From the NCBI RefSeq assembly GCF_014202275.1, contig NZ_JACHGF010000010.1, positions 1 through 64,000 of the forward strand: a stretch of DNA of 64,000 bases, read 5' to 3'. Shown piece after piece: positions 53,419-64,000 of the stretch. The position numbers and the translations under genes are program-made. Below the pieces are notes generated by a model. It was not told the origin of the DNA. It ran no database searches and saw only the letters and a program-made list of their open reading frames with translations. The first letter of the stretch is position 1. Every line of letters starts with the position of its first letter. The stretch is from Rhabdobacter roseus (GTDB lineage: Bacteria; Bacteroidota; Bacteroidia; Cytophagales; Spirosomataceae).

Positions 53419-54456
53419 TTAGAACGCCAAAATCACCCGCTCCCGGCTGCTCTGCCAGGCCAGGTCGATCACGCGGGTAGTGCGAAGTACCTCTTCGGGC
53501 TTCACGGCCAGCTCTTTGCCCAGTACGATGGCGTCGTAAATATTATCGTAGAAAGGCATGTAGTTGCCCGGCAGGCTTTTATGAATGCCGCTGTAGGCGT
53601 CGGTGGAGAGCTTTCCCCAGCGGTCTTCGGGCTCCTCGCCCCAGGGCGAAGCATCGGGCAGTACGTTTTGCCGCAGGGTTTCTTCCTGCACGTCCAGTCC
53701 GGTCTTTAGGTAGGAGCCTTTCGTACCGTGCAGAATGTAGCGAAAGCTATTATCATACACCAGCAGGCTCGATTTCACCAGCACGCTTTTGTCGGGGTAG
53801 TGGAGCCGGATGGCGAAGAAATCGTCGATCAAACTACCCTCCCGGAGCGTTTTTACCTCGGCCGAAACGGCCGCAGGTGGGCCAAAAAGGACCAGCGCCT
53901 GATCCACCAGGTGTGGGCCCAGGTTGTAGAGGTTCCCGCCGCCATCGCCCGACTGCTCCTTCCAGGTGTTGGTTTGGGCCACGGGGCGGTAGCGGTCGTA
54001 GCGGCTTTCAAATTCGACAATTTCGCCCATGGTATCGTCCGCCATTAACTTTTGAATGGTCAGGAAGTCGGAGTCCCAGCGGCGGTTTTGGTAGCCCGTG
54101 ATGATCAGCTTTTTTTGCGCGGCGAGTTCCACCAGTTGGCGGGCTTCGGCTTCGGTATTGGCAAAAGGCTTTTCGATCACCACGTGTTTTCCGTTTTCGA
54201 GGGCCTCCTGGGCGTAGGCAAAGTGCGTGTCGTTGGGCGTGCAAATAAACACCACGTCGATGCTTTTGTCACTCAGGAGTTCGTCCACGGAGCGGGCATT
54301 TTCGATGGATGGGTCAAAATCCTGCGCTTCGTTTTTAGAACGCTCCACCACTTTTTTGAGACGAAAACGGGGATTGACTGCCAAAAAAGGCGCGTGAAAG
54401 TACCGACCCGAGAGGCCAAAGCCAATAAGACCTACGTTGAGAATTTTTGTCGACAT
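53419..54456 (-). CDS. Gfo/Idh/MocA family NAD(P)-dependent oxidoreductase
   Basis: 345 residues. Rossmann nucleotide-binding motif GLIGFGLSGRYFHAP at the N-terminus, then the family catalytic EKP in VVIEKPFAN. The C-terminal half is the alpha/beta sandwich of this family. Members oxidise or reduce sugars, sugar alcohols or related compounds; the substrate is not visible. No signal peptide; cytoplasmic. A second, unrelated-size family member with a Tat signal lies divergent at 54972, so the two may act on the same sugar. Confidence 0.92.
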   Translation of the reverse strand: MSTKILNVGLIGFGLSGRYFHAPFLAVNPRFRLKKVVERSKNEAQDFDPSIENARSVDELLSDKSIDVVFICTPNDTHFAYAQEALENGKHVVIEKPFANTEAEARQLVELAAQKKLIITGYQNRRWDSDFLTIQKLMADDTMGEIVEFESRYDRYRPVAQTNTWKEQSGDGGGNLYNLGPHLVDQALVLFGPPAAVSAEVKTLREGSLIDDFFAIRLHYPDKSVLVKSSLLVYDNSFRYILHGTKGSYLKTGLDVQEETLRQNVLPDASPWGEEPEDRWGKLSTDAYSGIHKSLPGNYMPFYDNIYDAIVLGKELAVKPEEVLRTTRVIDLAWQSSRERVILAF

Positions 54457-54540
54457 AAGGTAAAATTGTAAGGATTATTTGGAAAGGTACTTCGGCCAGC
54501 TAGGGCCGAAAGGGAAGCCAAAGGTACTATTTTTGGGAAA

Positions 54541-54774
54541 GTGAGCCTAGGAAGAGTGCTTGAAGAAGTACCTTATTCAGGATTTTTCTATTTACGGAAG
54601 GAAGCAAAAAAAGTGGGCATTGACGATTTTTACGCCCCAAAGTCCAAGCCGTTTTCTAGAAAGGTACTTTACGTAAAGTACCTTTCTGGTAATCCTAAAA
54701 TGGCCAAAAAGCCATCAAGATGGTATTCCCGGAAGGGGATCGTTTTGGAAATTGTGCTATTATTTAGCAAATAG
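54541..54774 (+). CDS. Doubtful small basic ORF
   Basis: 77 residues from a GTG, no family recognised. It is basic (YLRKEAKKVGIDDF, KPFSRKVLYVKY) and starts 5 bp after a TATTTTTG box, which could make it a leaderless transcript. Against it: GTG start, a 30-bp palindrome inside the frame, and no known relatives seen by eye. Kept only as a possibility. Confidence 0.2.
   Translation: MSLGRVLEEVPYSGFFYLRKEAKKVGIDDFYAPKSKPFSRKVLYVKYLSGNPKMAKKPSRWYSRKGIVLEIVLLFSK
54658..54687. repeat. Perfect 30-bp palindrome built of two GGTACTTT motifs
   Basis: Left arm AGAAAGGTACTTTAC (54658-54672) and exact reverse complement (54673-54687), no loop. It holds the over-used GGTACTT motif once on each strand. 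Confidence 0.7.
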
Positions 54775-54853
54775 ATAGTAGTATAAAGAGTACCAGTAAG
54801 GGTTTTTATTACGATAATGGGTCTATAAGCCATAACCTGCCTAATCCATTTTT

Positions 54854-54887
54854 GTCGGCGTAGCCAGGCTTGCCTGGCCACGCCGAC
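54854..54887 (+). terminator. GC-rich hairpin followed by T run
   Basis: GTCGGCGT..GCCAGG paired with CCTGGC..ACGCCGAC, followed by TCCTCCTTTTTT. Looks like an intrinsic terminator on the plus strand although no strong upstream gene is seen; the doubtful ORF at 54541 would be the only candidate. Confidence 0.55.
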
Positions 54888-54971
54888 TCCTCCTTTTTTA
54901 CGAGGCACTTTAAAGTAGGCTTGTACATAACTAAATCCAGTATTTATTGATTTCTAAATCCCTTGACAAAA

Positions 54972-56273
54972 ATGAATGACGTGATCAAACGCCGTGACTT
55001 CCTGAAAGCGGGGGCCGTACTTTCTACCTTTTTTATAGTACCTAGGCACGTCCTGGGTGGGCCGGGGTACCTGGCTCCCAGCGACAAGATCGCGCTGGGC
55101 TTCATCGGCTGCGGCCGGCAAAGCGGAGGGCTTCGTAACCGCTTCCTGGACACGGGGGAGGTACAGGCCGTAGCGGCTTCTGACGTATACGGCGTGAAAC
55201 TAAAAACCTTCGTGGAGGCCGCCAACCAATGGCACGCTACCAAGGCGGGCCAAGGTACCTACAAAGGGATGGATTCTTACGACGACTTCCGCGCCCTGCT
55301 CGACCGCAAAGATATCGACGCCGTGGTGATCGCCTCGCCGGACCACTGGCACGCCGCCATGGCCGTGCGGGCCGCGCAGGCCGGGAAAGATATTTACTGC
55401 GAAAAACCCCTCTCGCTCACGGTGAAGGAAGGCCGTGCCATGGTGAACGCCACCCGCAAGCACAACCGCGTGTTTCAGACGGGGAGTATGCAGCGCTCCT
55501 GGCCGGAGTTTCGGCAGGCCGTGCAGCTGGTGCGTAGCGGGGCCATTGGCGAAGTGAAAAAAGTATACGTGAACGTAGGCGGCGCGCCCAAGGTGTGGGA
55601 CTTGGCCCCCGAAACCCTACCCGCCGACCTGAACTGGGAACGCTGGATGGGCCCCAACACCCTCGAACGCCCCTACAACAACGAGCTGGCTCCGGCCCTG
55701 GATGCAAAGTTTTGGCCTAAGTGGCGCGACTACCGCGAGTTTGGCGGGGGCGGCATGACCGACTGGGGCGCGCACATGTTCGACATCGCGCAGTGGGGGC
55801 TGGGCATGGACGACAGCGGGCCGGTGGAAATTATCCATCCGGGAGCGGGCAAAACCAGTGGCCTGGTGTACCGCTACGCCAACGGCGTGGAAATGGTGCA
55901 CCGCCCAGTAGAGGGCAAGCAGCATTGCCACTTTGTGGGTACCGAGGGCGAAGTATGGGTAGCGCGGGGCGAGCTACGGACCACGCCCGAGTCGCTGAAA
56001 GAAAAGTCCTTTTCGGCCGGGGACTACGCCAGGCACCAGGTGTACGTCAGTGAAAATCATTACACCGACTTTCTCAACGCCATCCGTACCCGCAAGCCGC
56101 CCATCTGCGACGTCGAAGTGGGACACCGCACGGCATCGGTTTGCAACATTGGCAACATCGCCTACCAACTGGAGCGCTCGCTGCGCTGGAATCCCGGGAA
56201 GGAAGAATTCGTGGACGACAAAGAAGCCACGAAGCTGACCGGGCGCTCGCTGCGCAAGGAGTGGCGGGTGTGA
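54972..56273 (+). CDS. Gfo/Idh/MocA family oxidoreductase with Tat signal
   Basis: 433 residues from ATG 54972; the frame opens at a TTG 9 bp earlier. The twin-arginine motif IKRRDFLKAG at the N-terminus indicates folded export through Tat with its cofactor. The Rossmann motif GFIGCGRQSGG and the catalytic CEKP (IYCEKPLSL) follow, and GGGMTDWGAHMFDIAQW is a frequent C-terminal segment of the family. It acts on sugars or their derivatives in the periplasm. Substrate unknown. It is separated by 515 bp from its divergent relative. Confidence 0.92.
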   Translation: MNDVIKRRDFLKAGAVLSTFFIVPRHVLGGPGYLAPSDKIALGFIGCGRQSGGLRNRFLDTGEVQAVAASDVYGVKLKTFVEAANQWHATKAGQGTYKGMDSYDDFRALLDRKDIDAVVIASPDHWHAAMAVRAAQAGKDIYCEKPLSLTVKEGRAMVNATRKHNRVFQTGSMQRSWPEFRQAVQLVRSGAIGEVKKVYVNVGGAPKVWDLAPETLPADLNWERWMGPNTLERPYNNELAPALDAKFWPKWRDYREFGGGGMTDWGAHMFDIAQWGLGMDDSGPVEIIHPGAGKTSGLVYRYANGVEMVHRPVEGKQHCHFVGTEGEVWVARGELRTTPESLKEKSFSAGDYARHQVYVSENHYTDFLNAIRTRKPPICDVEVGHRTASVCNIGNIAYQLERSLRWNPGKEEFVDDKEATKLTGRSLRKEWRV

Positions 56274-56293
56274 TTTGTATTCATCCTAAAAGA

Positions 56294-56328
56294 TTGCGGG
56301 CTTTCGTGCTAAAAAAGTAATATTTTTG
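56294..56328 (+). promoter_or_regulatory. Promoter giving a probable leaderless tsaE mRNA
   Basis: TATTTTTG at 56321-56328 (TAnnTTTG consensus) with TTG at 56294-56296, 24 bp upstream, slightly long spacing. The -7 box ends 4 bp before the tsaE ATG at 56333, so transcription would begin at or next to the start codon. Confidence 0.45.
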
Positions 56329-56332
56329 CAGC

Positions 56333-56776
56333 ATGAAAGCCCGTTCTGTTTCGCTTCGTTTTCGTTCGCTGTCCGACCTGGACGCCGTGGCCGCCCAGCT
56401 GCTTGAGCTGGGTGCCGAGGTACCGGTCTGGCTGTTTGAAGGCCCGATGGGCGTTGGCAAAACGACCCTCATCCAGAAACTTTGTGCGCAGCTGGGAGTT
56501 ACCTCTACGGTGCAAAGCCCCACCTTCGCCCTGGTAAATGAGTACAATACCGACCAGGACGCCCCGATTTACCATTTTGATTTTTACCGCCTCCAGCACG
56601 AAACCGAAGCGCTGGACATTGGGGTAGAAGAGTACCTGGATTCCGGCTTTTTTTGCTTTATCGAATGGCCCGGACGCATTCGGTCGCTTTGGCCCCTGGC
56701 CTATTTTTTGATTAACATTGTTGCAAACGAAGACGGCGAACGCATGTTGAATGCCTCCGTCGTAACCACTTACTAA
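56333..56776 (+). CDS. tsaE: tRNA threonylcarbamoyladenosine biosynthesis ATPase TsaE
   Basis: 147 residues, normal size. Walker A GPMGVGKTT at 37-45, then SPTFALVNEY and the HFDFYRL segment, all TsaE features. With TsaB and TsaD it makes the t6A modification of ANN-decoding tRNAs. A -7 box ends only 4 bp upstream of the ATG, suggesting a leaderless mRNA. The alanine dehydrogenase gene starts 14 bp later on the same strand, and co-transcription is likely. Confidence 0.95.
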   Translation: MKARSVSLRFRSLSDLDAVAAQLLELGAEVPVWLFEGPMGVGKTTLIQKLCAQLGVTSTVQSPTFALVNEYNTDQDAPIYHFDFYRLQHETEALDIGVEEYLDSGFFCFIEWPGRIRSLWPLAYFLINIVANEDGERMLNASVVTTY

Positions 56777-56790
56777 CGACCGACGCGCCT

Positions 56791-58017
56791 ATGGGACAGC
56801 CTCAAATATCCGGCTTCGAAGAACTTGCCAAGCAAACGACCCTTTATCCGCAGGAGTCGCTGGTGGCGGTAAAGAAGAATCAACATGCGCTGCATATTGG
56901 TTTGCCCCGGGAGGTTTCTTTGCAGGAAAATCGCATCGCCCTCACGCCGGAGGCGGTTAAGCTGCTGGTCCGGAATGGGCACGAAGTGCGGGTGGAGCGC
57001 GGAGCCGGTGAAGGAGCCAACTACCCCGACCACGAGTTCAGCGAAGCCGGGGCGCAGATCGTGAGCAGCCCCAAGGAAGTATACCAGGCCGACCTCATCC
57101 TGAAAGTAGAGCCGCTGATCGACGAAGAGTTTGGCTTCATCCGGCAGGGTACTACCCTGATCTCGGCGCTGAATCTGCCCTCGCTCGAGAAGGGGTACTT
57201 CGACCGGCTCAACCAGGCCAAGATCACGGGCATTGGTTACGAGCTCATTGAGGACCAGGTGGGCGGGCTGCCCATTGTGCGGGCTATGAGCGAAATCGCC
57301 GGTAGTACGGTACTGCTCATTGCGGCCGAATACCTCTCCAATCCCAACGGCGGGCGCGGGATCATCCTGGGGGGCATTACGGGGGTACCTCCTACCAAAA
57401 TCGTGATCCTGGGGGCCGGTACCGTGGCCGAGTACGCCACGCGGGCTGCCATTGGCGTAGGGGCGGACATCAAGGTATTCGACAAGCACATTTACCGCCT
57501 TCAGCGCCTGAAGTACGCCATTGGCCAAAACCTCTACACCTCCATCATTGATTCGGATACGCTGACGGAGGCCATCAGCCGGGCCGACGTGATCATCGGG
57601 GCCATGCGGGCCGAAGACGGGCAAAGCCCCCTGGTGGTGACCGAGGAAATGGTGGCGCTCATGAAGCCCGGTACCGTTATTATCGACGTCAGCATCGACC
57701 AGGGCGGCTGCTTCGAAAGCTCCCGCATGACTACCCACAAAGATCCGGTTTTTCGGTACAACGAAGTGATTCACTACTGCGTACCCAATATTCCTTCCCG
57801 CGTAGCCCATACCGCCAGTGCCGCCCTGAGCAATATTTTTCTGCCTTTCCTGCTTCAAACGGGTACCATTGGCGGCATCGAAGAAATGATTTACGCCAAT
57901 CGGTGGTTTATGAAAGGGGTGTATTGCCACAAAGGTACCCTCACCAACCACCACATTGCCCGTAAGTTCAGCATGCGCTACAAAGACCTGACGCTGCTGC
58001 TGGCTGCCCGCATGTAA
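56791..58017 (+). CDS. ald: Alanine dehydrogenase
   Basis: 408 residues; the AlaDH/PNT family, with the longer N-terminus common in Bacteroidota. IGLPREVSLQENRIALTPEAV is the N-terminal domain signature and ILGAGTVAEYATRAAIGVGA the NAD-binding Rossmann motif. It reversibly deaminates L-alanine to pyruvate and ammonia with NAD. The gene is 14 bp from tsaE, a common neighbour pair in this phylum. A transhydrogenase alpha-like protein is excluded because no partner gene follows. Confidence 0.92.
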   Translation: MGQPQISGFEELAKQTTLYPQESLVAVKKNQHALHIGLPREVSLQENRIALTPEAVKLLVRNGHEVRVERGAGEGANYPDHEFSEAGAQIVSSPKEVYQADLILKVEPLIDEEFGFIRQGTTLISALNLPSLEKGYFDRLNQAKITGIGYELIEDQVGGLPIVRAMSEIAGSTVLLIAAEYLSNPNGGRGIILGGITGVPPTKIVILGAGTVAEYATRAAIGVGADIKVFDKHIYRLQRLKYAIGQNLYTSIIDSDTLTEAISRADVIIGAMRAEDGQSPLVVTEEMVALMKPGTVIIDVSIDQGGCFESSRMTTHKDPVFRYNEVIHYCVPNIPSRVAHTASAALSNIFLPFLLQTGTIGGIEEMIYANRWFMKGVYCHKGTLTNHHIARKFSMRYKDLTLLLAARM

Positions 58018-58082
58018 AAGGCCGGCCTCCTGCGGGATCGATTTTTACCGAAGCCTTACTGACCATTTAGCCTATACGTACC

Positions 58083-58487
58083 ATGATAAACCACAGCAAT
58101 GAGAATGTCCTGATGGACGACGCCAACTCGCCCGACGTGAACCGAAAGCTGCTGGGTATGGTGTCTACCGACTTTGTGAAAGTAGCCGATCAGCTGAAAG
58201 AAGCGTCTTACCAGATCCGTAAGCGGGGCTTTTCGGACCATCCGATCTTCGCCGTGACCCGCGAGGCCGCAGAGATTGGTATTTTACTCTTTGCCCCCGA
58301 AGACCTCACCAACCGCTGGATGTACCGGGCGTCCTTTTTGCAGGAGTTCGTGGACCGCAGGCTCATTGGTCCGGAGTCGGTGGAGCTATTCAAAGAAAAT
58401 TACAAAAATCCCGACGAGTTCTGCTGTCTTTTTGTTATCCATGGCGACTTCGCCGGTTTCGTCTTTATGCCTTTTCCCGAAGACTAG
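58083..58487 (+). CDS. Conserved-looking hypothetical protein
   Basis: 134 residues, soluble, no signal peptide, no motif recognised. It is well-formed with clear helix and strand regions (KLLGMVSTDFVKVADQLKEASYQIRKRGF; EFCCLFVIHGDFAGFVFMPFPED). Starts 65 bp after alanine dehydrogenase on the same strand. Codon use is like the neighbours, so it is probably a real gene; function unknown. Confidence 0.75.
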   Translation: MINHSNENVLMDDANSPDVNRKLLGMVSTDFVKVADQLKEASYQIRKRGFSDHPIFAVTREAAEIGILLFAPEDLTNRWMYRASFLQEFVDRRLIGPESVELFKENYKNPDEFCCLFVIHGDFAGFVFMPFPED

Positions 58488-60771
<2,284 letters not shown>

Positions 60772-60802
60772 AGTACCTCCGCTTTCCTGACTACACGAGC
60801 AG

Positions 60803-60836
60803 AAAATGGCTGGACGCAGGTTCAGCCATTTTTTTT
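60803..60836 (+). terminator. Rho-independent terminator after gyrB
   Basis: Arms AATGGCTG (60805-60812) and CAGCCATT (60823-60830), extended by A/T pairs, then a run of eight T. Begins 32 bp after the gyrB stop. Confidence 0.85.
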
Positions 60837-61073
60837 ATTCAAAAGATAATATACGTTCTGCTTGGGCAACTGCCCGCAAAGCGGTTATTTTAGTAGAAAC
60901 TACAAAAGGGGTACTTTTAAGGTGGAAAGTAGTATTCATTTTATCTTAAATAGCACAATGAGGAAAAGGGGCGTTCGTTGACTGGTAGAGAAGGTAGTTC
61001 TCGCCGCTTGACGAATCCGCTTAGCGATTCATAGGTAGGCTATTTATAGTGTCTAGACCATTTCTGAGAGATT

Positions 61074-63398
61074 ATGTCCCGTGATTCTGATTATATACCC
61101 AGTAGCGAAAAAAAGAGTACATTATCGAGTTTGCTACGATTTGCCACCCGCTCCTTTTTTGACGATACCACTGACCAAACCAAAGAGGAACGTTCCATGC
61201 GCATCAACGACAAAGCAAGTACCCTCATCGAGCAGAGCGACTTCATCAGCCGCGACCTGAGCTGGCTCCAGTTTAACGACCGGGTACTTGACCAGGCCCA
61301 AAACCTCGAGCGTAACCTGTTCGACCGGATGAAATTCCTGGCGATTACGTCGTCAAACCTGGACGAGTTTTTTACCATCCGAATCGGGAGCCTTTATAAC
61401 TACCTCGACTACGGCAAAGAACGCGTAGACTACTCGGGCCTGCGGGAAATCCCCTTCCGGAAGACACTCCTGCGCATGTGCCAGGACTTTGTGCGTAAGC
61501 AAAACGAATGCTTCATTCAGGGGCTCCTACCGCAGTTTGACGATTACCGGCTCCGAATAGCCCGCATGGCCGATCTGCACGAAGAAGAGCGGGACAAAGT
61601 GGTAGCCTACTTCGATCGCACCGTGTACCCCATGCTTACGCCCATGCTCTACGACTACACGCACGTGTTTCCGGTATTGCTGGCCAAGGTACTTATCTTC
61701 GGGGTCATCACGCAGGCGGCCGGTACCACCAGCGAGGAAGATCGAAAGCTGTCTTTTGTGCAGCTACCGCCCAACTTGCCCCGTTTTTACGTGATCGAGC
61801 GGGAAGATGAGGTACTCTTTCTGCCCATCGAAACCATTGTGTGCGAGTTTATCAAGAAGCTCTACCGCAACGTGGACATTGTCTCGACGAACCTTTTCCG
61901 CATCATGCGAAACGGGGATTTTTCGCTGGAAGAAAGCGATGACATTGAGGTGGATTTCATTGATGAAATTAAGCAAAAAATAAAAAACCGGCGGCTGGGA
62001 CGCGTAGTGCGGGTAGAAATAGAGCCGGATATGGACGAAGAATTCCTGAACCTGCTAAAAAAACGCTGGGAAATCGACGACTACAACGTGTTCCGGTCGG
62101 AAGGCTTCCTGGACTATACGGCCCTTTGGCAAATCATCAAGCACCCTGAATTCAAGCACGAGATCCCGTCGGTGCACCCGCCGGTACCTCCCCTGGGCCT
62201 CGGCAAGGAGCGCATTACGGATATTTTTGAAGTGATGAAAGAGCGGGATATTCTGCTGCACCATCCTTTCAACAACTTTGAGCCGGTACTTCAGCTGCTA
62301 GAGCAGGCGGCCGAAGACCCCAAGGTACTTTCCATCAAACTGACCATCTACCGGCTGGCCAAAAACTCCCGCGTGACGGAAGCGCTGCTGCTCGCGGCCG
62401 AAAACGGCAAGCACGTGGCGGTATTGTTTGAAGTAAAAGCGCGTTTCGACGAAGAAAATAACATCCGGGAAGCGCAACGCCTGCAAAAAGCCGGTTGCTT
62501 CGTGATTTACGGAATCGGGCTGTTGAAGACCCATACCAAGCTGCTACTCATTGTGCGCAATGAGGGTAATCGGGTGGTACGGTACGCCCACATGTCGAGC
62601 GGTAACTACAACGAAGAAACCGCCCGACTCTATACCGACATTGGCCTCCTGACCACCAATGAGGAGTATACGCACGATATTTCCGAGTTTTTTAACGTCA
62701 TTACCGGGCATTCGCTGCCTACCAACTACAAAAACCTCATCACGGCACCCCGGCACATGCGCGACAAGCTCATCGAGCTGATCCGAAACGAGGCCGAAAA
62801 CCAACGGCAAGGCCTGGCGAGTGGTGTGTGTATCAAAATTAATTCGCTGGAAGACCGGGAAGTGATCGAAGAGCTCTACAAAGCCTCCCAGGCGGGCGTC
62901 ACGATCAAGCTGATCGTGCGGGGGATCTGCTGCCTGCGGCCGGGCCGACCGGGGCTGAGCGAAAACATTACGGTACGCTCCATTGTGGGCGATTTCCTGG
63001 AGCATTCGCGCATCTTTTATTTCCATAATAACGGCGATCCGCTGCTGTACGGCGGTAGTGCGGACGTGATGGTGCGGAGCTTTGACCGCCGCATTGAGTC
63101 TCTGTTCCTGCTGGTTGACGAACGCGTGAAGCAGGAAGTGATTCACATGCTGCAGTACAACCTGCGCGACAACGTCAATGCGTATGTGTTGCAGGAAGAC
63201 GGCTCCTACCTTAAGTGTGTAGGCGAAGACGACAGCCCGGCTTTTAACATTCACCAGGCGTTTTTTAACGTAACCCTGGACGAAGTAATGCAGGCCCGGC
63301 TGTTTGACAGCGAGCCGGAAGCCTGCCTAAACCCCCTGGAGGAGGCCGAAAGTACCCCCGACGGCGAAGAGCAAGACAGTAGTACTACCTACTCCTAA
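61074..63398 (+). CDS. ppk1: Polyphosphate kinase 1
   Basis: 774 residues, with about 50 residues of N-terminal extension over the typical PPK1 start (DFISRDLSWLQFNDRVLDQA). The phosphate-accepting His lies in YAHMSSGNYNEETARLYTDIGL, and GLLKTHTKL, RFDEENNIREAQRL and RGICCLRPG are further PPK1 active-site segments. It polymerises the gamma phosphate of ATP into polyphosphate, usually near the inner membrane. Its stop is followed by a hairpin at 63405. The Met at 61197 (MRIND) is a possible shorter start. Confidence 0.95.
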   Translation: MSRDSDYIPSSEKKSTLSSLLRFATRSFFDDTTDQTKEERSMRINDKASTLIEQSDFISRDLSWLQFNDRVLDQAQNLERNLFDRMKFLAITSSNLDEFFTIRIGSLYNYLDYGKERVDYSGLREIPFRKTLLRMCQDFVRKQNECFIQGLLPQFDDYRLRIARMADLHEEERDKVVAYFDRTVYPMLTPMLYDYTHVFPVLLAKVLIFGVITQAAGTTSEEDRKLSFVQLPPNLPRFYVIEREDEVLFLPIETIVCEFIKKLYRNVDIVSTNLFRIMRNGDFSLEESDDIEVDFIDEIKQKIKNRRLGRVVRVEIEPDMDEEFLNLLKKRWEIDDYNVFRSEGFLDYTALWQIIKHPEFKHEIPSVHPPVPPLGLGKERITDIFEVMKERDILLHHPFNNFEPVLQLLEQAAEDPKVLSIKLTIYRLAKNSRVTEALLLAAENGKHVAVLFEVKARFDEENNIREAQRLQKAGCFVIYGIGLLKTHTKLLLIVRNEGNRVVRYAHMSSGNYNEETARLYTDIGLLTTNEEYTHDISEFFNVITGHSLPTNYKNLITAPRHMRDKLIELIRNEAENQRQGLASGVCIKINSLEDREVIEELYKASQAGVTIKLIVRGICCLRPGRPGLSENITVRSIVGDFLEHSRIFYFHNNGDPLLYGGSADVMVRSFDRRIESLFLLVDERVKQEVIHMLQYNLRDNVNAYVLQEDGSYLKCVGEDDSPAFNIHQAFFNVTLDEVMQARLFDSEPEACLNPLEEAESTPDGEEQDSSTTYS

Positions 63399-63404
63399 AA
63401 ATAA

Positions 63405-63432
63405 CAACGGCCCGGAGCAGTCCGGGCCGTTG
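63405..63432. terminator. Hairpin between ppk1 and the DUF4870 gene
   Basis: Perfect 12-bp arms (CAACGGCCCGGA and TCCGGGCCGTTG) around the loop GCAG, 6 bp after the ppk1 stop. It can serve both convergent genes. Confidence 0.8.
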
Positions 63433-63472
63433 CTGTATAGGGGCAAGGGCAATACTCCCAGGAAGGTACTTT

Positions 63473-63967
63473 TTACTTGACCAGCCGGATGGAGATAGGG
63501 TAGCGGTATACCTGTCCGCCGTTGGCCCGAATGGTCCCGATGATCATCAGCACCACGGCCGTGATCCCCACCACCATGGCTACCAGGCCCACGATCAGGC
63601 TGGTGCCGATCAGCCCCATTACGCCGGCTCCCGCCGCCGCTTCGCTACCACTGGCGCCGCCCATGAACATGCTTAAAATGGAGCCGCCAAAAAAGATCAT
63701 CACAAGAATAACCATCAGTACCCCCAGCAGCGCCAGGGTGATCTGAAAATTCACCGATTCTTTGCCATTGCTGCTCACGAAAGCGCCCTTTTCGCGCTGG
63801 CTGTAGTACAGTACCAGCGTGGCTATTAAGCCCAGAAACGGAATGGGAATGAACATGTTGACCGGAATGGCCAGCAGCGGAGCCAGGTGCATCCACATGC
63901 CTAAGGAACGTTGCTCAGCGGTGACGCCAGGAGCGGGAGGAGGAGGAGGAAAGGATTGGTTTTCCAT
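63473..63967 (-). CDS. DUF4870 multi-pass membrane protein
   Basis: 164 residues. A short Pro-rich N-terminus (MENQSFPPPPPAPG) is followed by the DUF4870 signature (RSLGMWMHLAPLLAIPVNMFIPIPFLGLIATLVLYYSQREKGAF) and further hydrophobic helices with a Gly/Ala-rich loop between. Small inner-membrane protein of unknown function. Convergent with ppk1. The start at 63967 lies near the window end; the upstream region is not visible. Confidence 0.9.
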   Translation of the reverse strand: MENQSFPPPPPAPGVTAEQRSLGMWMHLAPLLAIPVNMFIPIPFLGLIATLVLYYSQREKGAFVSSNGKESVNFQITLALLGVLMVILVMIFFGGSILSMFMGGASGSEAAAGAGVMGLIGTSLIVGLVAMVVGITAVVLMIIGTIRANGGQVYRYPISIRLVK

Positions 63968-64000
63968 GCTTAGTACAGGGTTGGGGTTAAGGAAAAGAAA

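Larger units (their letters stand above)
54457..54971. other. Intergenic region with hairpins and a 30-bp palindrome
   Basis: About 515 bp between the divergent oxidoreductases. It contains the palindrome at 54658-54687, a GC-rich hairpin at 54854-54887, a TATTTTTG box at 54528-54535, and a possible 77-codon frame at 54541-54774. No recognised gene. Confidence 0.4.

Overview
This 64 kb window looks like chromosomal DNA of a GC-rich member of the Bacteroidota, probably order Cytophagales. The pointers are a SusC/SusD pair with a FecR/ECF-sigma regulator, GSCFA, YbbR-like, DUF1573, DUF4870 and CotH proteins, Bacteroidota-type promoters (TTTG-N20-TAnnTTTG), GG-leader precursor peptides, and the nusB-yajC-ybbR-coaE gene order. 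The genus is not decidable from the window. Protein functions are read from motifs; no database search was run.

Layout. 1-640: intergenic DNA with a decayed IS4/Tn5-type transposase tail. 643-8126: TPR protein, M16 peptidase, small protein, ispF, then amidohydrolase, dipeptide-epimerase-like enzyme and a beta-lactamase-family hydrolase. 8348-17451 (minus strand): a glycan-use locus with ECF sigma factor, FecR, SusC, SusD and a heparinase II/III-like lyase. 17690-31786: an accessory island whose central parts are strikingly AT-rich. 31848-45067: MsbA-like exporter, the nusB-yajC-ybbR-coaE group, dnaX, GH16 enzyme, GSCFA protein, Mrp and NifU-type Fe-S proteins and a long D-Ala-D-Ala-ligase-like protein. 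45245-63967: GH63-like glucosidase, phosphosugar mutase, large CotH/lamin-tail protein, two Gfo/Idh/MocA oxidoreductases, tsaE, alanine dehydrogenase, gyrB, ppk1 and a DUF4870 protein.

The island at about 18.6-31.8 kb is the most interesting part. It encodes two short peptides with Bacteroidota-type double-glycine leaders (8-Cys and 4-Cys cores), each followed about 9 nt after its stop by a near-perfect hairpin. Around them are a VKOR-thioredoxin protein with a dead C39-like domain, three unrelated glycosyltransferases, a C39 peptidase ABC exporter with two in-frame insertions, an HlyD adaptor, two TlpA-like thioredoxins and a thioredoxin pseudogene. No LanB/LanC/LanM, YcaO or radical-SAM enzyme is visible. 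The simplest reading is a secreted, disulfide-bonded and possibly glycosylated peptide system (glycocin-like in logic). The right part of the island is bracketed by a duplicated 3' end of the neighbouring ABC exporter gene, which suggests insertion at a gene end.

A second genome-scale signal is a strongly over-used short motif, GGTACY/RGTACC (often as GGTACTT or AAGTACC). It occurs in all reading frames, on both strands and between genes. It is nearly absent from the AT-rich island, so it behaves like a host signature comparable in style to cyanobacterial HIP1.
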